DNA from: Vibrio sp. ES.051
Lineage (GTDB): Bacteria > Pseudomonadota > Gammaproteobacteria > Enterobacterales > Vibrionaceae
Length of the DNA: 64,000 bases
Assembly: GCF_002563795.1 (NCBI RefSeq)
Contig: NZ_PDJL01000006.1
Coordinates: 434,001 to 498,000 of the forward strand
Reading direction: 5' to 3'
Shown: positions 54,229 to 62,582 of the stretch, in pieces
Position numbering within the stretch: position 1 is the first letter of the stretch
How the letters are laid out: the number at the start of each line of letters is the position of its first letter
Notes under the pieces: model-generated
Seen by the model: only the letters and a program-made list of their open reading frames with translations
What the model was told of the DNA's origin: nothing
Database searches by the model: none
Made by a program: the position numbers and the translations under genes

Positions 54229-54409
54229 GGTGGTACTTTCCGTTAAATGCGAGGGCAACGAAAGTCGTCACCCGATATTCAGAGCCGCTATTTTGCCACA
54301 TGATGATGACAACCGCGGCGCGCCGACTGGCTTTTTAATTATAAAACTAAAGAAGTGCCAACGTGATCACGATACCTCCAATAGTCATCAAAAAACCAGT
54401 GGGTCAGTG

Positions 54410-54898
54410 TTAAATCATCTGAATATTAATTTGATTATTCAGTGGCTGGACGTTTTTTTGCAACAATTTGAGTTCTTCGACAATCGCATCCGTTAAGCGG
54501 CTCTCCGCTTTATGACGAGTCAAGTTCTGCTGCATACGCTCTTTCTTGGCAAGCTGTTGGCGTTCTTCACCACGCGGCATATCTTTCACAATATGAAAAA
54601 GCTCAGAAATTGCAGGGTACGTTTTATCGAAATCGACACGGTCTTCACCCTGTACGTAATCCATAATGTTATACACACGGATACTGATTTCGGATAAATC
54701 GCATTGGCCTTGAATGCCTGCCTGACACAAAGTATGCACACTCTCAAAAATGTTAGCGTTACGTTTATCAATCGCCAACTTTTGATGCTTCAGCTGCAAT
54801 TCCTTTTGCTTTTTCAATTGAAGCAGAAGGTAACCTGCATAAGAAGCGAGCGCGATGATAATAACCACACCGGCAATAGTTAATAAGGTTACGTTCAT
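54410..54898 (-). CDS. DUF2489 membrane-anchored protein
   Basis: This 162-residue protein starts with a membrane helix (VTLLTIAGVVIIIALASYAG, then YLLL). A cytoplasmic, mainly helical, charged domain follows (KKQKELQLKHQKLAIDKRNA; CQAGIQGQCDLSEISIRVYN; YPAISELFHIVKDMPRGEER). This matches the DUF2489 family, of unknown function, found with hemN and yihI. It starts 7 bp after yihI ends, so the two are likely co-transcribed. Confidence 0.85.
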   Translation of the reverse strand: MNVTLLTIAGVVIIIALASYAGYLLLQLKKQKELQLKHQKLAIDKRNANIFESVHTLCQAGIQGQCDLSEISIRVYNIMDYVQGEDRVDFDKTYPAISELFHIVKDMPRGEERQQLAKKERMQQNLTRHKAESRLTDAIVEELKLLQKNVQPLNNQINIQMI

Positions 54899-54905
54899 TG
54901 CTCCA

Positions 54906-55448
54906 TTACCCTTTGTAATCGTCGAAGTTTATATCGTCGAAGTCTGCAAGCAAGTCATCATCATTACGCGCGCTTTTTTCAGCAGGCGCAGTGAAGTCTT
55001 CATCTTCTTCAGGCTCCAACAGACCCAATTGATCCATTAGCTTCTCGATGCGGTTCAGTTTCTCATCAACGTATTTCTGTAAACCAGTACCTAGGCTTTC
55101 ACCCGCTTCGATACGATCCAGCAATACGTTCAATTGCGCATCATTTTCTAGCATTTCTAGCTCTTGCTCTGCGGATAGACGACGTTCTTGCTTTGTCATC
55201 TTCTTCGCTGGCTCAACCACTAAAGGGATTTTCTTCTTGCTACCCAAGCGCGGATCACGGTTTTGTGCTGCGGTTTGTTTTTTCTTCTCGTTCGCTTCTG
55301 TGTTGCGGTTGCCAGTCTGCAAGCCTTTGCGCTTTTTAGCACGCTTACGTAGACGGCCTTCAACATCAGACTCGGTGCGGTTACGAGTAACAACAGGTTC
55401 AGGCGCGCCTGCGGCACCTGGCTTTCTAGATTTCTTTGTACGGCTCAT
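54906..55448 (-). CDS. yihI: Der GTPase-activating protein YihI
   Basis: This 180-residue protein stimulates the GTPase Der (EngA) and so acts as a checkpoint in 50S ribosome assembly. The N-terminal part is very basic and probably disordered (MSRTKKSRKPGAAGAPEPVV; EGRLRKRAKKRKGLQTGNRN). The C-terminal part is acidic and helical (EMLENDAQLNVLLDRIEAGE; LGTGLQKYVDEKLNRIEKLM). Its ATG overlaps the stop codon of the upstream methyltransferase (TAATG). Confidence 0.93.
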   Translation of the reverse strand: MSRTKKSRKPGAAGAPEPVVTRNRTESDVEGRLRKRAKKRKGLQTGNRNTEANEKKKQTAAQNRDPRLGSKKKIPLVVEPAKKMTKQERRLSAEQELEMLENDAQLNVLLDRIEAGESLGTGLQKYVDEKLNRIEKLMDQLGLLEPEEDEDFTAPAEKSARNDDDLLADFDDINFDDYKG

Positions 55449-56086
55449 TACTGGGTCTTCCTCAGTAAAATTACATCATTACCAATAAATTCGAGTTCGA
55501 GCTTATCCCGCTCAGCGAGGAACTGGAAAGTATCACGACTAAAAAACACCACGTGGGTTGGATCGTTCTTATAGTGCCATGACTTAAATGCTTCTGCATC
55601 GATGACCATTTTCGTCATCAAACCAATCCAGCCCCTAGGCTTAACTAAATTCAACCATTGCTTCCACACCAAATTGGGGTGGTAGAGGTGCTCAATCACC
55701 TCAGTTGCTGTCATGAAGTCATACTGCACTTCTAACACCGAAGTATCAGGGTGATAGTAGAGGTCGTATAACGCCATGTTATGCCCCGCTTCTTCTAGCA
55801 TCAAGGAAAGCGTTGGGCCCGGACCACAACCAAAGTCGATTCCATTCGATTGTGGTGAAATTCGCTCTGAAATTGGCTCAGCCATTCTCGACAAAAAACG
55901 TCGATACCCCAAGTCTTCGGGGTTGTTCTCATGCAAATCATAGTGAGCTTTTTCAGTTTCCGCATCCAAACGTTGGTCTGGATTAACGAACACCAAACTG
56001 CACTGCTCACATTGAAGATATTCACGTTGCTGATCTTCGAAATAATGGTGAGCGCGCTGATTTTGGCATAAAGGACAGGTGTGCAT
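55448..56086 (-). CDS. SAM-dependent methyltransferase with N-terminal zinc ribbon
   Basis: This 212-residue protein starts with two CxxC pairs (MHTCPLCQNQ and LQCEQCSLVFVNPDQRL), likely a small zinc ribbon. A class I methyltransferase domain follows, with motif I IDFGCGPGPTLSLMLEEAG and a TATEVIEHLYHPNLVWKQW segment. The substrate is unknown. Its stop codon overlaps the yihI start by 1 nt, so they are translationally coupled. GAGGAAG lies 5 nt before the ATG. Confidence 0.85.
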   Translation of the reverse strand: MHTCPLCQNQRAHHYFEDQQREYLQCEQCSLVFVNPDQRLDAETEKAHYDLHENNPEDLGYRRFLSRMAEPISERISPQSNGIDFGCGPGPTLSLMLEEAGHNMALYDLYYHPDTSVLEVQYDFMTATEVIEHLYHPNLVWKQWLNLVKPRGWIGLMTKMVIDAEAFKSWHYKNDPTHVVFFSRDTFQFLAERDKLELEFIGNDVILLRKTQ

Positions 56087-56237
56087 GCTGACTTCCTCAA
56101 ACAGGGATGCGAAACATACCAGAAAGTTGACTCAGATTGGAGTGTTACTGAACGTTTTTTCAACGATTTTTGTTAAAAAATTTTGATTGGAAGGATAAAC
56201 GTAACAATGCTAATTGTGGTTGATATCGAGCAGATAT

Positions 56238-56264
56238 AAAAAGCGACAGTAAGCCTGTCGCTTT
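56238..56264 (-). terminator. Terminator downstream of cytochrome c4
   Basis: On the minus strand AAAGCGACAG, loop GCTTA, CTGTCGCTTT is followed by TTATATC. It lies downstream of the cytochrome c4 gene and a larger hairpin. Confidence 0.8.
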
Positions 56265-56294
56265 CAAGTGCCACCTCGGTGACGAAACCGTGAC

Positions 56295-56352
56295 CAACCT
56301 TACTAACAACAATGCCCCAGCGAATTCACAAGGGCATTGTTGTAAAAGGTTG
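56295..56352. repeat. Long imperfect hairpin downstream of cytochrome c4
   Basis: ACAACAATGCCC (56306-56317) pairs with GGGCATTGTTGT (56332-56343). An outer CAACCTT/AAGGTTG stem (56295-56301, 56346-56352) extends it around an internal loop. It lies within the 335-bp gap 56087-56421 that holds no gene. Confidence 0.65.
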
Positions 56353-56375
56353 CTCGAACCATATAAGGGGGTATC

Positions 56376-56419
56376 TACCCAATTAACTTCAAGATGCGGG
56401 ATCTCAAATCGCTTGGGTA
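56376..56419. repeat. TACCCAA/TTGGGTA palindromic repeat
   Basis: TACCCAA (56376-56382) and TTGGGTA (56413-56419) frame a 30-bp interior just after the cytochrome c4 stop codon. A sequence with the same ends lies at 62478-62536. This resembles a dispersed Vibrio intergenic repeat. Confidence 0.5.
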
Positions 56420-56421
56420 TA

Positions 56422-57039
56422 TTAGTGCAGACCGCCAACGTATTTCGACAGAACTTCAATATCTTGGTCTGTCATTTTCTTAGCGATGTCACCCATCATG
56501 CCATTCATATCGTTACCACGGTTGCCATCGCGGAATTTTTCTAGCTGAGCTTTGATGTAGTCTGCATGCTGACCAGAAATTTTAGGAAAACCTGAAAGCT
56601 CAGTACCATTACCTCGTGGACCATGGCAAGCAATGCATGCGGTTAGACCACGCTCAGCATCACCCGCGGTATAAAGGTTTTTTCCTTTCGCTACCACATC
56701 TTCAGGCGTTGAGTTCTCTGAAATGGGTAGAGACGCATAATAAGCGGATAGATCAGCGATATCTTCATCACTTAGTGGCATTGCCATCCCACTCATTACC
56801 GGGTCATAACGACCTTGTTTACCACCACTTGTCATGCCTAGCTTAAGATCTTTTAACTGCTTCTCAAGATACTTCGCGTGTTGGCCTGCGAGTTTCGGGT
56901 ATGTTGTTATTGCACTGTTGCCATCTGCTCCGTGACAGGCGACACAGGTTTGTGATTTTGCTTTACCAGCCTCAATACTACCTTGGGCCCATACTGAGCA
57001 ACTGGCTAAAAGACTCAAAATTAGCGCTAATTTCTTCAT
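56422..57039 (-). CDS. Cytochrome c4, di-heme
   Basis: This 205-residue periplasmic electron carrier has a signal peptide (MKKLALILSLLASCSVWA, then QGSIEAGKAK). Two heme-binding CxxCH motifs (TCVACHGADGN, ACIACHGPRGN) lie in two similar domains. Each domain has a Met ligand region (MSGMAMPLSDEDIADLSAYY; MNGMMGDIAKKMTDQDIEVL). Cytochrome c4 passes electrons to cbb3 or similar oxidases. It is divergent from engB. Confidence 0.95.
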   Translation of the reverse strand: MKKLALILSLLASCSVWAQGSIEAGKAKSQTCVACHGADGNSAITTYPKLAGQHAKYLEKQLKDLKLGMTSGGKQGRYDPVMSGMAMPLSDEDIADLSAYYASLPISENSTPEDVVAKGKNLYTAGDAERGLTACIACHGPRGNGTELSGFPKISGQHADYIKAQLEKFRDGNRGNDMNGMMGDIAKKMTDQDIEVLSKYVGGLH

Positions 57040-57198
57040 GACATTCCATTATAATTATCAAGCTTCCAGTACCACGGAATATGAACATACCGCGTACACT
57101 CATGGTACAATAGGCGCCCTTATGCCGAGCACGGTTATTTTACACATTTTCACAAAAAAGTAATCAATCGACTACACAAAGTCGAGATGGAGTTAACA

Positions 57199-57858
57199 GT
57201 GAGCGTAAAAATTCATTACCAAAATACGCATTTCATCACCAGCGCACCCGATATTCGTCACCTGCCGGAAGACGAAGGTGTCGAAATTGCGTTTGCAGGA
57301 CGCTCAAACGCTGGTAAATCAAGTGCACTTAACCGTCTAACTAATCAGAGAAGCTTAGCCAAGACATCCAAAACACCTGGTCGCACCCAATTGATCAACC
57401 TTTTCAAAGTAGAAGAAGGTTGTCATATTGTCGATCTACCGGGATACGGTTTTGCTCAAGTACCACTAGAAATGAAAAACAAATGGCAGAAATCTTTGGG
57501 TGAATACCTGCAGAAGCGCCAATGCCTAAAAGGCTTGGTGGTTCTGATGGATATCCGTCATCCAATGAAAGATCTCGACCAGCAAATGATTTTCTGGGCT
57601 ATTGACAGCCACATCCCAGTACAAGTCTTACTCACCAAGGCAGACAAGTTAAAAAGTGGGGCGCGCAAACAAACATTGTTGAAAGTGCGCCAGCAAGTGG
57701 AAACTTTCGGCGGCGATGTGGCTGTTGACGTATTCTCTTCATTAAAGGGATTAGGCGTTGATCAGCTGCGCGCTAAACTGGACACTTGGTTTGCACCTGC
57801 GTTCGCTCACCTGATGGAAGAAAGCGAACTGGATACACCAGAGAACCACGAAGAATAA
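57199..57858 (+). CDS. engB: Ribosome biogenesis GTP-binding protein EngB (YihA/YsxC)
   Basis: This 219-residue essential GTPase is needed for 50S assembly and cell division. G1 is FAGRSNAGKSSALN, the switch region contains KTPGRTQLIN, G3 is VDLPGYGFAQV and G4 is LLTKADKL. I start at the GTG at 57199 (then SVKIHYQNTHFIT), with GGAG 6 nt upstream; an ATG at 57187 is in frame but carries this ribosome-binding site within it. The order engB-spf-polA matches E. coli. Confidence 0.96.
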   Translation: MSVKIHYQNTHFITSAPDIRHLPEDEGVEIAFAGRSNAGKSSALNRLTNQRSLAKTSKTPGRTQLINLFKVEEGCHIVDLPGYGFAQVPLEMKNKWQKSLGEYLQKRQCLKGLVVLMDIRHPMKDLDQQMIFWAIDSHIPVQVLLTKADKLKSGARKQTLLKVRQQVETFGGDVAVDVFSSLKGLGVDQLRAKLDTWFAPAFAHLMEESELDTPENHEE

Positions 57859-57914
57859 TTAACAATTTTTGTTAATTATTTTTGACACAGCCCTGCCTTT
57901 TGGTCGGGCTTTTT
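57854..57914 (+). terminator. Tandem terminators of engB
   Basis: AATAATTAAC, loop AATTTTT, GTTAATTATT then TTT (57854-57883) overlaps the stop codon. A second hairpin, AGCCC to GGGCT then TTTT, lies at 57889-57914. Confidence 0.8.
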
Positions 57915-58335
57915 ATTGCTCTGAGGGTGGAAAGCGCGAATTTCAGGTAATAAAAATCCCCACCTTCCTGGTAGGGATAACGGGAGAGAAAAATTGGTAC
58001 TTATTATTATGTGCCAAAGCATTGCTGAACTATCGGATGATTTCAATAGCTTAAAAAGCCGTCTAACTTTAGCTTTCGCTTAATCAACTCACAACCATAA
58101 CAAGTAAAGAAATTACAATTCAATAAGTTAGACAGTAACCTGCCCATTTCCACGTCAACTTAGTTTCCTTCAAGAAAAAATCATAGTGTGATTGGCATAA
58201 ATTTACAGACTGATAGTTTGTGAGTTTTGAAGAAAATTGAAGTGTAGATAATAGGTTAAGGGTGAGTGAAATATAAAGACAAGTCGTTACCAGCCCAAAT
58301 CATTGAACAAAAAGAAAAATTTTCTTTCGCCCAAT
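57915..58335. other. Gene-free interval between engB and Spot 42
   Basis: About 420 AT-rich bases without a credible gene. A 9-bp inverted pair GTCTAACTT (58061-58069) and AAGTTAGAC (58125-58133) is the only clear structure. It fits the outer core of an integron attC site, but the inner arms do not pair. Confidence 0.4.
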
Positions 58336-58440
58336 AAAAAACGCCCCAGTCAAAAAGTGACTGGGGCGGCTGAATCAGCCTAATCCAATAACGTGAAACA
58401 AAAGGTCTGAAAGATAGAACATCTTACCTCTGTACCCTAC
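58336..58440 (-). ncRNA. spf: Spot 42 regulatory RNA
   Basis: The RNA reads from GTAGGGTACAGAGG at 58440 through TCAGACCTTTTGTTTCACGT to the terminator CGCCCCAGTCA, loop CTTTT, TGACTGGGGCG and T6, about 105 nt. By recall, the first 41 nt are identical to E. coli Spot 42. Spot 42 is an Hfq-dependent base-pairing RNA repressed by CRP-cAMP that represses many carbon-use genes. A promoter TTGCAA-N16-TACATT lies just upstream on the minus strand. Its place between polA and engB is conserved. I see no clear CRP site. Confidence 0.97.
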
Positions 58441-58553
58441 GAGTATTAATGTACAACAATTGGTCAGAATTGCAAAGAATTTTTGTAGTTTTTTTTCATG
58501 AAATTTTTATTAAGCAACATTAAAGCTAACTTTGCGCTCGCTTTTTTAATCGC

Positions 58554-58582
58554 TCAAAAAAGCCAACGTTTGTGCGCTGGCT
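58554..58582 (-). terminator. Terminator of polA
   Basis: On the minus strand AGCCAGCG, loop, CGTTGGCT is followed by T6, about 34 bp after the polA stop codon. One internal mismatch is present. Confidence 0.75.
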
Positions 58583-58615
58583 CATACTAAATTGGCAGAA
58601 ATGGTTTAAAAGTGA

Positions 58616-61402
58616 CTAATGGGCTTGATCCCAGTTATCACCATGACCAGCTTCCGCGATTAAAGGCACTTTCAGTTCTGCTGCAAACTCCATCAGTTTC
58701 TGTACTTTACTTTCAATTTCGGACAATGATGACTCTTCAACTTCAAAGACCAATTCATCGTGTACTTGCATTAACAACTTCACACGACCATTGCCTTCTT
58801 CCTGAATCCACTGGTCCACAAGCAACATCGCTTTCTTGATGATGTCTGCTGCCGTGCCTTGCATCGGCGCGTTGATTGCCGCTCGCTCTGCCGCTTTACG
58901 ACGCATACCATTACGCGATTTAATTTCGGGTAGGTGCAAACGTCGACCAAAAATCGTTTCAACGTAGCCTTTATCAGCCGCCGCACTGCGTGTGTCTTCC
59001 ATATACTGCATTACGCCAGGGTAACGTTCGAAGTATTTATCCATGTAGGTTTGCGCTTCACCGCGAGGGATCCCCAATTGCTTCGCCAAGCCAAACGCAC
59101 TCATGCCGTAGATAAGCCCGAAGTTAACGGCTTTAGCGCGGCGACGCTGTTCACTCGATACTTGATCAATATCCAACCCCATGATTTCTGCCGCGGTTGC
59201 GGCGTGGATATCTTTTCCGTCACGGAATGCATCCAATAGTGCTTGGTCGCCAGAAAGGTGCGCCATGATGCGCAGTTCGATTTGCGAGTAATCGACCGCT
59301 AAGATTTTGTGACCTGCTTGCGCGACAAATGCTTGGCGTATGCGACGACCGGCTTCGTTACGAATTGGAATGTTCTGTAAGTTCGGATCGGTAGAAGATA
59401 GACGACCTGTTGCGGTGACCGCTTGATGGTAAGAAGTATGCACTCGCCCTGTGTTTGGGTTGATCATCTTTGGCAGCTTGTCCGTGTACGTCGATTTAAG
59501 CTTCGCCAAACCGCGATATTCCAAAATCAATTTTGGCAATGGGTAATCGAGCGCCAGCTCCTGTAATACTTCTTCATTGGTCGACGGCGTACCTGATGGC
59601 GTTTTCTTCACAACCGGTAAACCCATTTTTTCAAACAGGATGGCTTGAAGTTGTTTGGGCGAGTTCATGTTGAACTCTTGCTCTGCAATTTCGTATGCCT
59701 TCTTCTCAAGTTCATCGAGGCGTGCCGCAATTTCTACCGACTGTGCGCTTAATTGCATTTCGTCAATGAATACGCCGGTTCGTTCAATGCGAGACAGCAC
59801 AGGCACCAACGGCATTTCTATTTCTTCGTAAACGGTCTTTAAACTTTCATCTTGCTCGATATTAGCAAACAGGCGATTATGCAGACGAAGGGTCACATCC
59901 GCATCTTCTGCCGCATACGGTGATGCTTGATCTAATTCGATTTGGTTAAACGTGAGTTGTTTTTTACCCTTACCCGCAATTTGCTCAAAGGAGATGCAAC
60001 TGTGCTGAAGAAAGCGCAGTGCCAAGCTGTCCATATCGTGTTTACCACCCACACTGTTGTAAACGTACGATTCCAACATGGTGTCGTGCTTAATGCCTTT
60101 TAGCTCAATATTGTACCGAGCCAATACAGACGCATCGTATTTGAGGTTTTGACCGACCTTAGCTAACGACTCATCTTCCAAAATCGGTTTTAGTTGCTCA
60201 AGAACCCAGTCGCGATCCAGTTGCTTCGGTGCATCTAAATAGTCGTGAGCAACTGGCACGTATGCCGCGATACCTTCATCGATAGCAAATGACAAACCAA
60301 CTAGGTTTGCGACCATGTAATTTAGACTGTCAGTTTCGGTATCGAAAGCAAATAACTCAGCAGCTTTGAGTTTTTCTAACCACGTATTGAACGCTTCTTC
60401 ATCTAGGATGGTTTCATATTGGCTACGATCGAGAGTAACAGCGGAAGTTTCCATCCCTGATGGAGAAGATGAGGCTTGAGCTGAGCCTGCCAGCTCGACC
60501 GCGACAACAGAGCCAGAGCCGCCTTCCAGTAATTCATTCAGCCAAGATTTAAACGTCAGTTGACCATACAGCTTAATCAGTTCGTCTTTATTTGGCTCCG
60601 CTTTTAGTAACGAGTCTGGCGTTTCTTCTAACGCAACATCTAGCTTAATGGTCGCCAGCTCGTACGACAGCATCGCATTTTCTTTGTTGTCGATAAGTTT
60701 CTTCGCCATCGTTTTTGAACCACGGAAGCCAAGAGCAGCAACATCATCAAGATTTTCGTACAACTTGCTGATGCCGCCAATACCTTGTAGCAATGCGGTG
60801 GCGGTTTTATCACCCACACCAGGAACACCAGGAATGTTATCGACTTTATCCCCCATCAACGCGAGATAATCGATGATCAACTCTGGTGGAATGCCGAACT
60901 TTTCAATCACACCGTCGCGATCCATGACCACATTGGTCATGGTGTTGATCAACGTAATGTTGTCATCCACCAGCTGCGCCATATCTTTGTCACCAGTACT
61001 GATCAATACAGGCATGCCCTGTTGTGATGCTTGGTAAGCAAGTGTTCCAATCACGTCATCGGCCTCGACACCAGGGACGCAAATCAGCGGTAGTCCCATC
61101 GCACGAATCACATCATGCAGCGGTTCAATTTGGCAGCGCAGATCATCTGGCATTGGTGGACGGTTTGCTTTGTATTCCGGAAACATATCGTCTCGAAAGG
61201 TTTTCCCTTTCGCATCAAAAACTACCGCAATACGGTCAGAGGCGAACTGGCGCATCATGCTGCGTAACATATTCACCACACCGTAAACAGCATTAGTGGG
61301 AATTTCACCATTACTCATCGTGCCAGGATAGGCATGAAAAGCGCGGTATAGGTAAGAAGAACCATCAATGAGGATCAACGGGTTTTCAGGAATACTTGCC
61401 AT
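58616..61402 (-). CDS. polA: DNA polymerase I
   Basis: This 928-residue enzyme acts in Okazaki fragment maturation and repair. Three domains are visible: the 5'-3' exonuclease (LILIDGSSYLYRAFHAYPGT; VPGVEADDVIGTLAYQ; VDNIPGVPGVGDKTATALLQ); the 3'-5' exonuclease with intact acidic residues (FAFDTETDSLNY; VGQNLKYDASVLARY; AAEDADVTLRLH); and the polymerase with motif A VDYSQIELRIMAHLSGD, motif B RRRAKAVNFGLIYGMSAFGL and motif C MQVHDELVFEVEE. Proofreading therefore looks functional. Spot 42 lies downstream, and a cluster of DnaA boxes upstream. Confidence 0.99.
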   Translation of the reverse strand: MASIPENPLILIDGSSYLYRAFHAYPGTMSNGEIPTNAVYGVVNMLRSMMRQFASDRIAVVFDAKGKTFRDDMFPEYKANRPPMPDDLRCQIEPLHDVIRAMGLPLICVPGVEADDVIGTLAYQASQQGMPVLISTGDKDMAQLVDDNITLINTMTNVVMDRDGVIEKFGIPPELIIDYLALMGDKVDNIPGVPGVGDKTATALLQGIGGISKLYENLDDVAALGFRGSKTMAKKLIDNKENAMLSYELATIKLDVALEETPDSLLKAEPNKDELIKLYGQLTFKSWLNELLEGGSGSVVAVELAGSAQASSSPSGMETSAVTLDRSQYETILDEEAFNTWLEKLKAAELFAFDTETDSLNYMVANLVGLSFAIDEGIAAYVPVAHDYLDAPKQLDRDWVLEQLKPILEDESLAKVGQNLKYDASVLARYNIELKGIKHDTMLESYVYNSVGGKHDMDSLALRFLQHSCISFEQIAGKGKKQLTFNQIELDQASPYAAEDADVTLRLHNRLFANIEQDESLKTVYEEIEMPLVPVLSRIERTGVFIDEMQLSAQSVEIAARLDELEKKAYEIAEQEFNMNSPKQLQAILFEKMGLPVVKKTPSGTPSTNEEVLQELALDYPLPKLILEYRGLAKLKSTYTDKLPKMINPNTGRVHTSYHQAVTATGRLSSTDPNLQNIPIRNEAGRRIRQAFVAQAGHKILAVDYSQIELRIMAHLSGDQALLDAFRDGKDIHAATAAEIMGLDIDQVSSEQRRRAKAVNFGLIYGMSAFGLAKQLGIPRGEAQTYMDKYFERYPGVMQYMEDTRSAAADKGYVETIFGRRLHLPEIKSRNGMRRKAAERAAINAPMQGTAADIIKKAMLLVDQWIQEEGNGRVKLLMQVHDELVFEVEESSLSEIESKVQKLMEFAAELKVPLIAEAGHGDNWDQAH

Positions 61403-61509
61403 AATTGTCTGTATCCAAATCAGTACTTAATAGATCTACTTAGAATGCCATGACTACAGATCTGAATCTATCTTGTTCGCTCGATTCAACTCGCGTAAAT
61501 ATTCCGGCG

Positions 61510-61577
61510 TTATTCACAAAACCCACACCATGCTGTGGATAAGTCTGTTCATAGAAATTATCCACTGGTTATCCAAC
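61510..61577. promoter_or_regulatory. DnaA-box cluster upstream of polA
   Basis: Four DnaA-box-like 9-mers lie within 68 bp: TTATTCACA (61510-61518), TGTGGATAA (61534-61542, a perfect box on the minus strand), TTATCCACT (61558-61566) and TTATCCAAC (61569-61577). A weaker TGTGGAAAA lies at 61676-61684. The cluster starts 108 bp upstream of the polA ATG. DnaA binding is inferred. Confidence 0.6.
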
Positions 61578-61721
61578 ACTAGATAAAACACAAGGCATCA
61601 TTCCCAAAGCATTGTTTTTATTGTACTTATTAAAAAAACGGCGAACTGATCAACGATCCTTAAATGATCATCACGTGTGGAAAAGTTATGGATAGAGACG
61701 TCAAATAGAAATTGTAGAAAG

Positions 61722-61955
61722 AAAAAAGCGACCCAAATGGGTCGCCTAGCAGAAGTGATAAAGCAAATTCTGTCATTAGAATCGCTTCATCAAGAAGCTA
61801 TAAATTACACTGGAAGCAATGTGAGCAATGTCGTGTCAAAAAGAATTCGTGCAAGTTCTCAGAAAAATGTTTCATCACTTCTCAACTTTCAGTTAATCAA
61901 CTTCTGTTAATAAGTCATTCAACGTTCTTGTGAGCTCTTCCTCATTCCCTAAGAC
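61722..61955 (-). ncRNA. ryhB: RyhB iron-responsive regulatory RNA
   Basis: The minus strand at 61809-61835 contains the RyhB core, including CACGACATTGCTCACATTGC and CTTCCAGT, identical by recall to E. coli RyhB. Transcription probably starts near 61955, from a Fur-covered promoter, and ends at GCGACCC, loop ATTT, GGGTCGC, T6 (61722-61745). This gives about 234 nt, longer than the 90 nt in E. coli but usual for Vibrio. RyhB uses Hfq to repress iron-using proteins when iron is scarce. A 77-codon frame on the other strand is a shadow. Confidence 0.96.
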
Positions 61956-61961
61956 AGGGTT

Positions 61962-61990
61962 AATAATAATGATTCTCATTTCTCAGTCAA
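61962..61990 (-). promoter_or_regulatory. Promoter and Fur box of ryhB
   Basis: On the minus strand -35 TTGACT (61990-61985), a 16-bp spacer and -10 TATTAT form a good promoter. The Fur-like box AATGAGAATCATTATTATT (61980-61962) fills the space between them, so iron-loaded Fur would block RNA polymerase. Confidence 0.88.
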
Positions 61991-62020
61991 TAGTTAAATG
62001 AGAGAAAGTCTCATTTATTT

Positions 62021-62455
62021 TCACATCGCTTTAATGAAATGAACTCGAGATTCACGAAGGTTAACTTTTTCTTCAAATTTTTCAATGATATAGCCATTTC
62101 TCAATAACAATCGAAGCATGGCGGGAAACTGATTTCGAGATTTCACTTTTAGCGTGTTATAGCCTTGCTCTGCTGCCCAGTCTTCTTGCGCCTCCAAAAG
62201 CATCTGTGCCACACCTTCGTTACGAGCTTCTGGTACGACACCGCCAAGCCAACTATAAAAAACACTCTCATCCAACTCGTAACCTATTTTGAAGCCTACG
62301 ATCACGCCATTTTTTTCCGCAACTAGGATTAAGCTGTTTCTTTCTCCTAGCCGCTGCGTCATGGAATCAACGGTTTCTCCTTTAGCGAACTCTGTCACAC
62401 GAGCCACCACTTTAAGCGCTTCTTCCAATGTTCCTTCACGAATCAACATTGTCAT
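62021..62455 (-). CDS. GNAT family N-acetyltransferase
   Basis: This 144-residue protein has a GNAT fold: motif D/A strand SLILVAEKNGVIVGFKIGYE, then the acetyl-CoA loop WLGGVVPEARNEGVAQMLLE and the C-terminal NQFPAMLRLLLRNGYIIEKF. The substrate cannot be told. GGAG lies about 9 nt before the ATG. It sits directly upstream of RyhB on the same strand but is separated by the RyhB promoter. Confidence 0.85.
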   Translation of the reverse strand: MTMLIREGTLEEALKVVARVTEFAKGETVDSMTQRLGERNSLILVAEKNGVIVGFKIGYELDESVFYSWLGGVVPEARNEGVAQMLLEAQEDWAAEQGYNTLKVKSRNQFPAMLRLLLRNGYIIEKFEEKVNLRESRVHFIKAM

Positions 62456-62477
62456 TATTTTATTCTCCAGAAATAAA

Positions 62478-62536
62478 TATACCCAAGCTCCTTAGATTGT
62501 TTACTTTTGTAATCCGTCTGAGGTTACTTGGGTATA
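62478..62536. repeat. TATACCCAAG/CTTGGGTATA hairpin repeat
   Basis: A 10-bp perfect inverted pair at 62478-62487 and 62527-62536. An inner CCTTAGA/TCTGAGG pairing (one G-T) extends it. The ends match those of the repeat at 56376-56419. It lies between hemB and the GNAT gene and might also serve as a transcript end. Confidence 0.6.
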
Positions 62537-62582
62537 TACAGACGAACACTCTTGTTAGTCCGGTGTTTCTCACAAGCAATAA

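Noticed and set aside
56087..56421. CsrC-like RNA, which lies between yihA and yihI in E. coli
   Set aside because: No series of GGA-loop hairpins is present. The region holds terminator-type hairpins and a repeat instead.
58061..58133. Integron attC-like site: GTCTAAC and GTTAGAC 73 bp apart
   Set aside because: The outer cores fit the RYYYAAC/GTTRRRY pattern, but the inner L-type arms do not pair, and no cassette or integrase lies nearby. A chance inverted repeat is more likely.
61677..61910. Plus-strand 77-codon open frame
   Set aside because: It lies antisense over RyhB, has a strange composition and no family resemblance.
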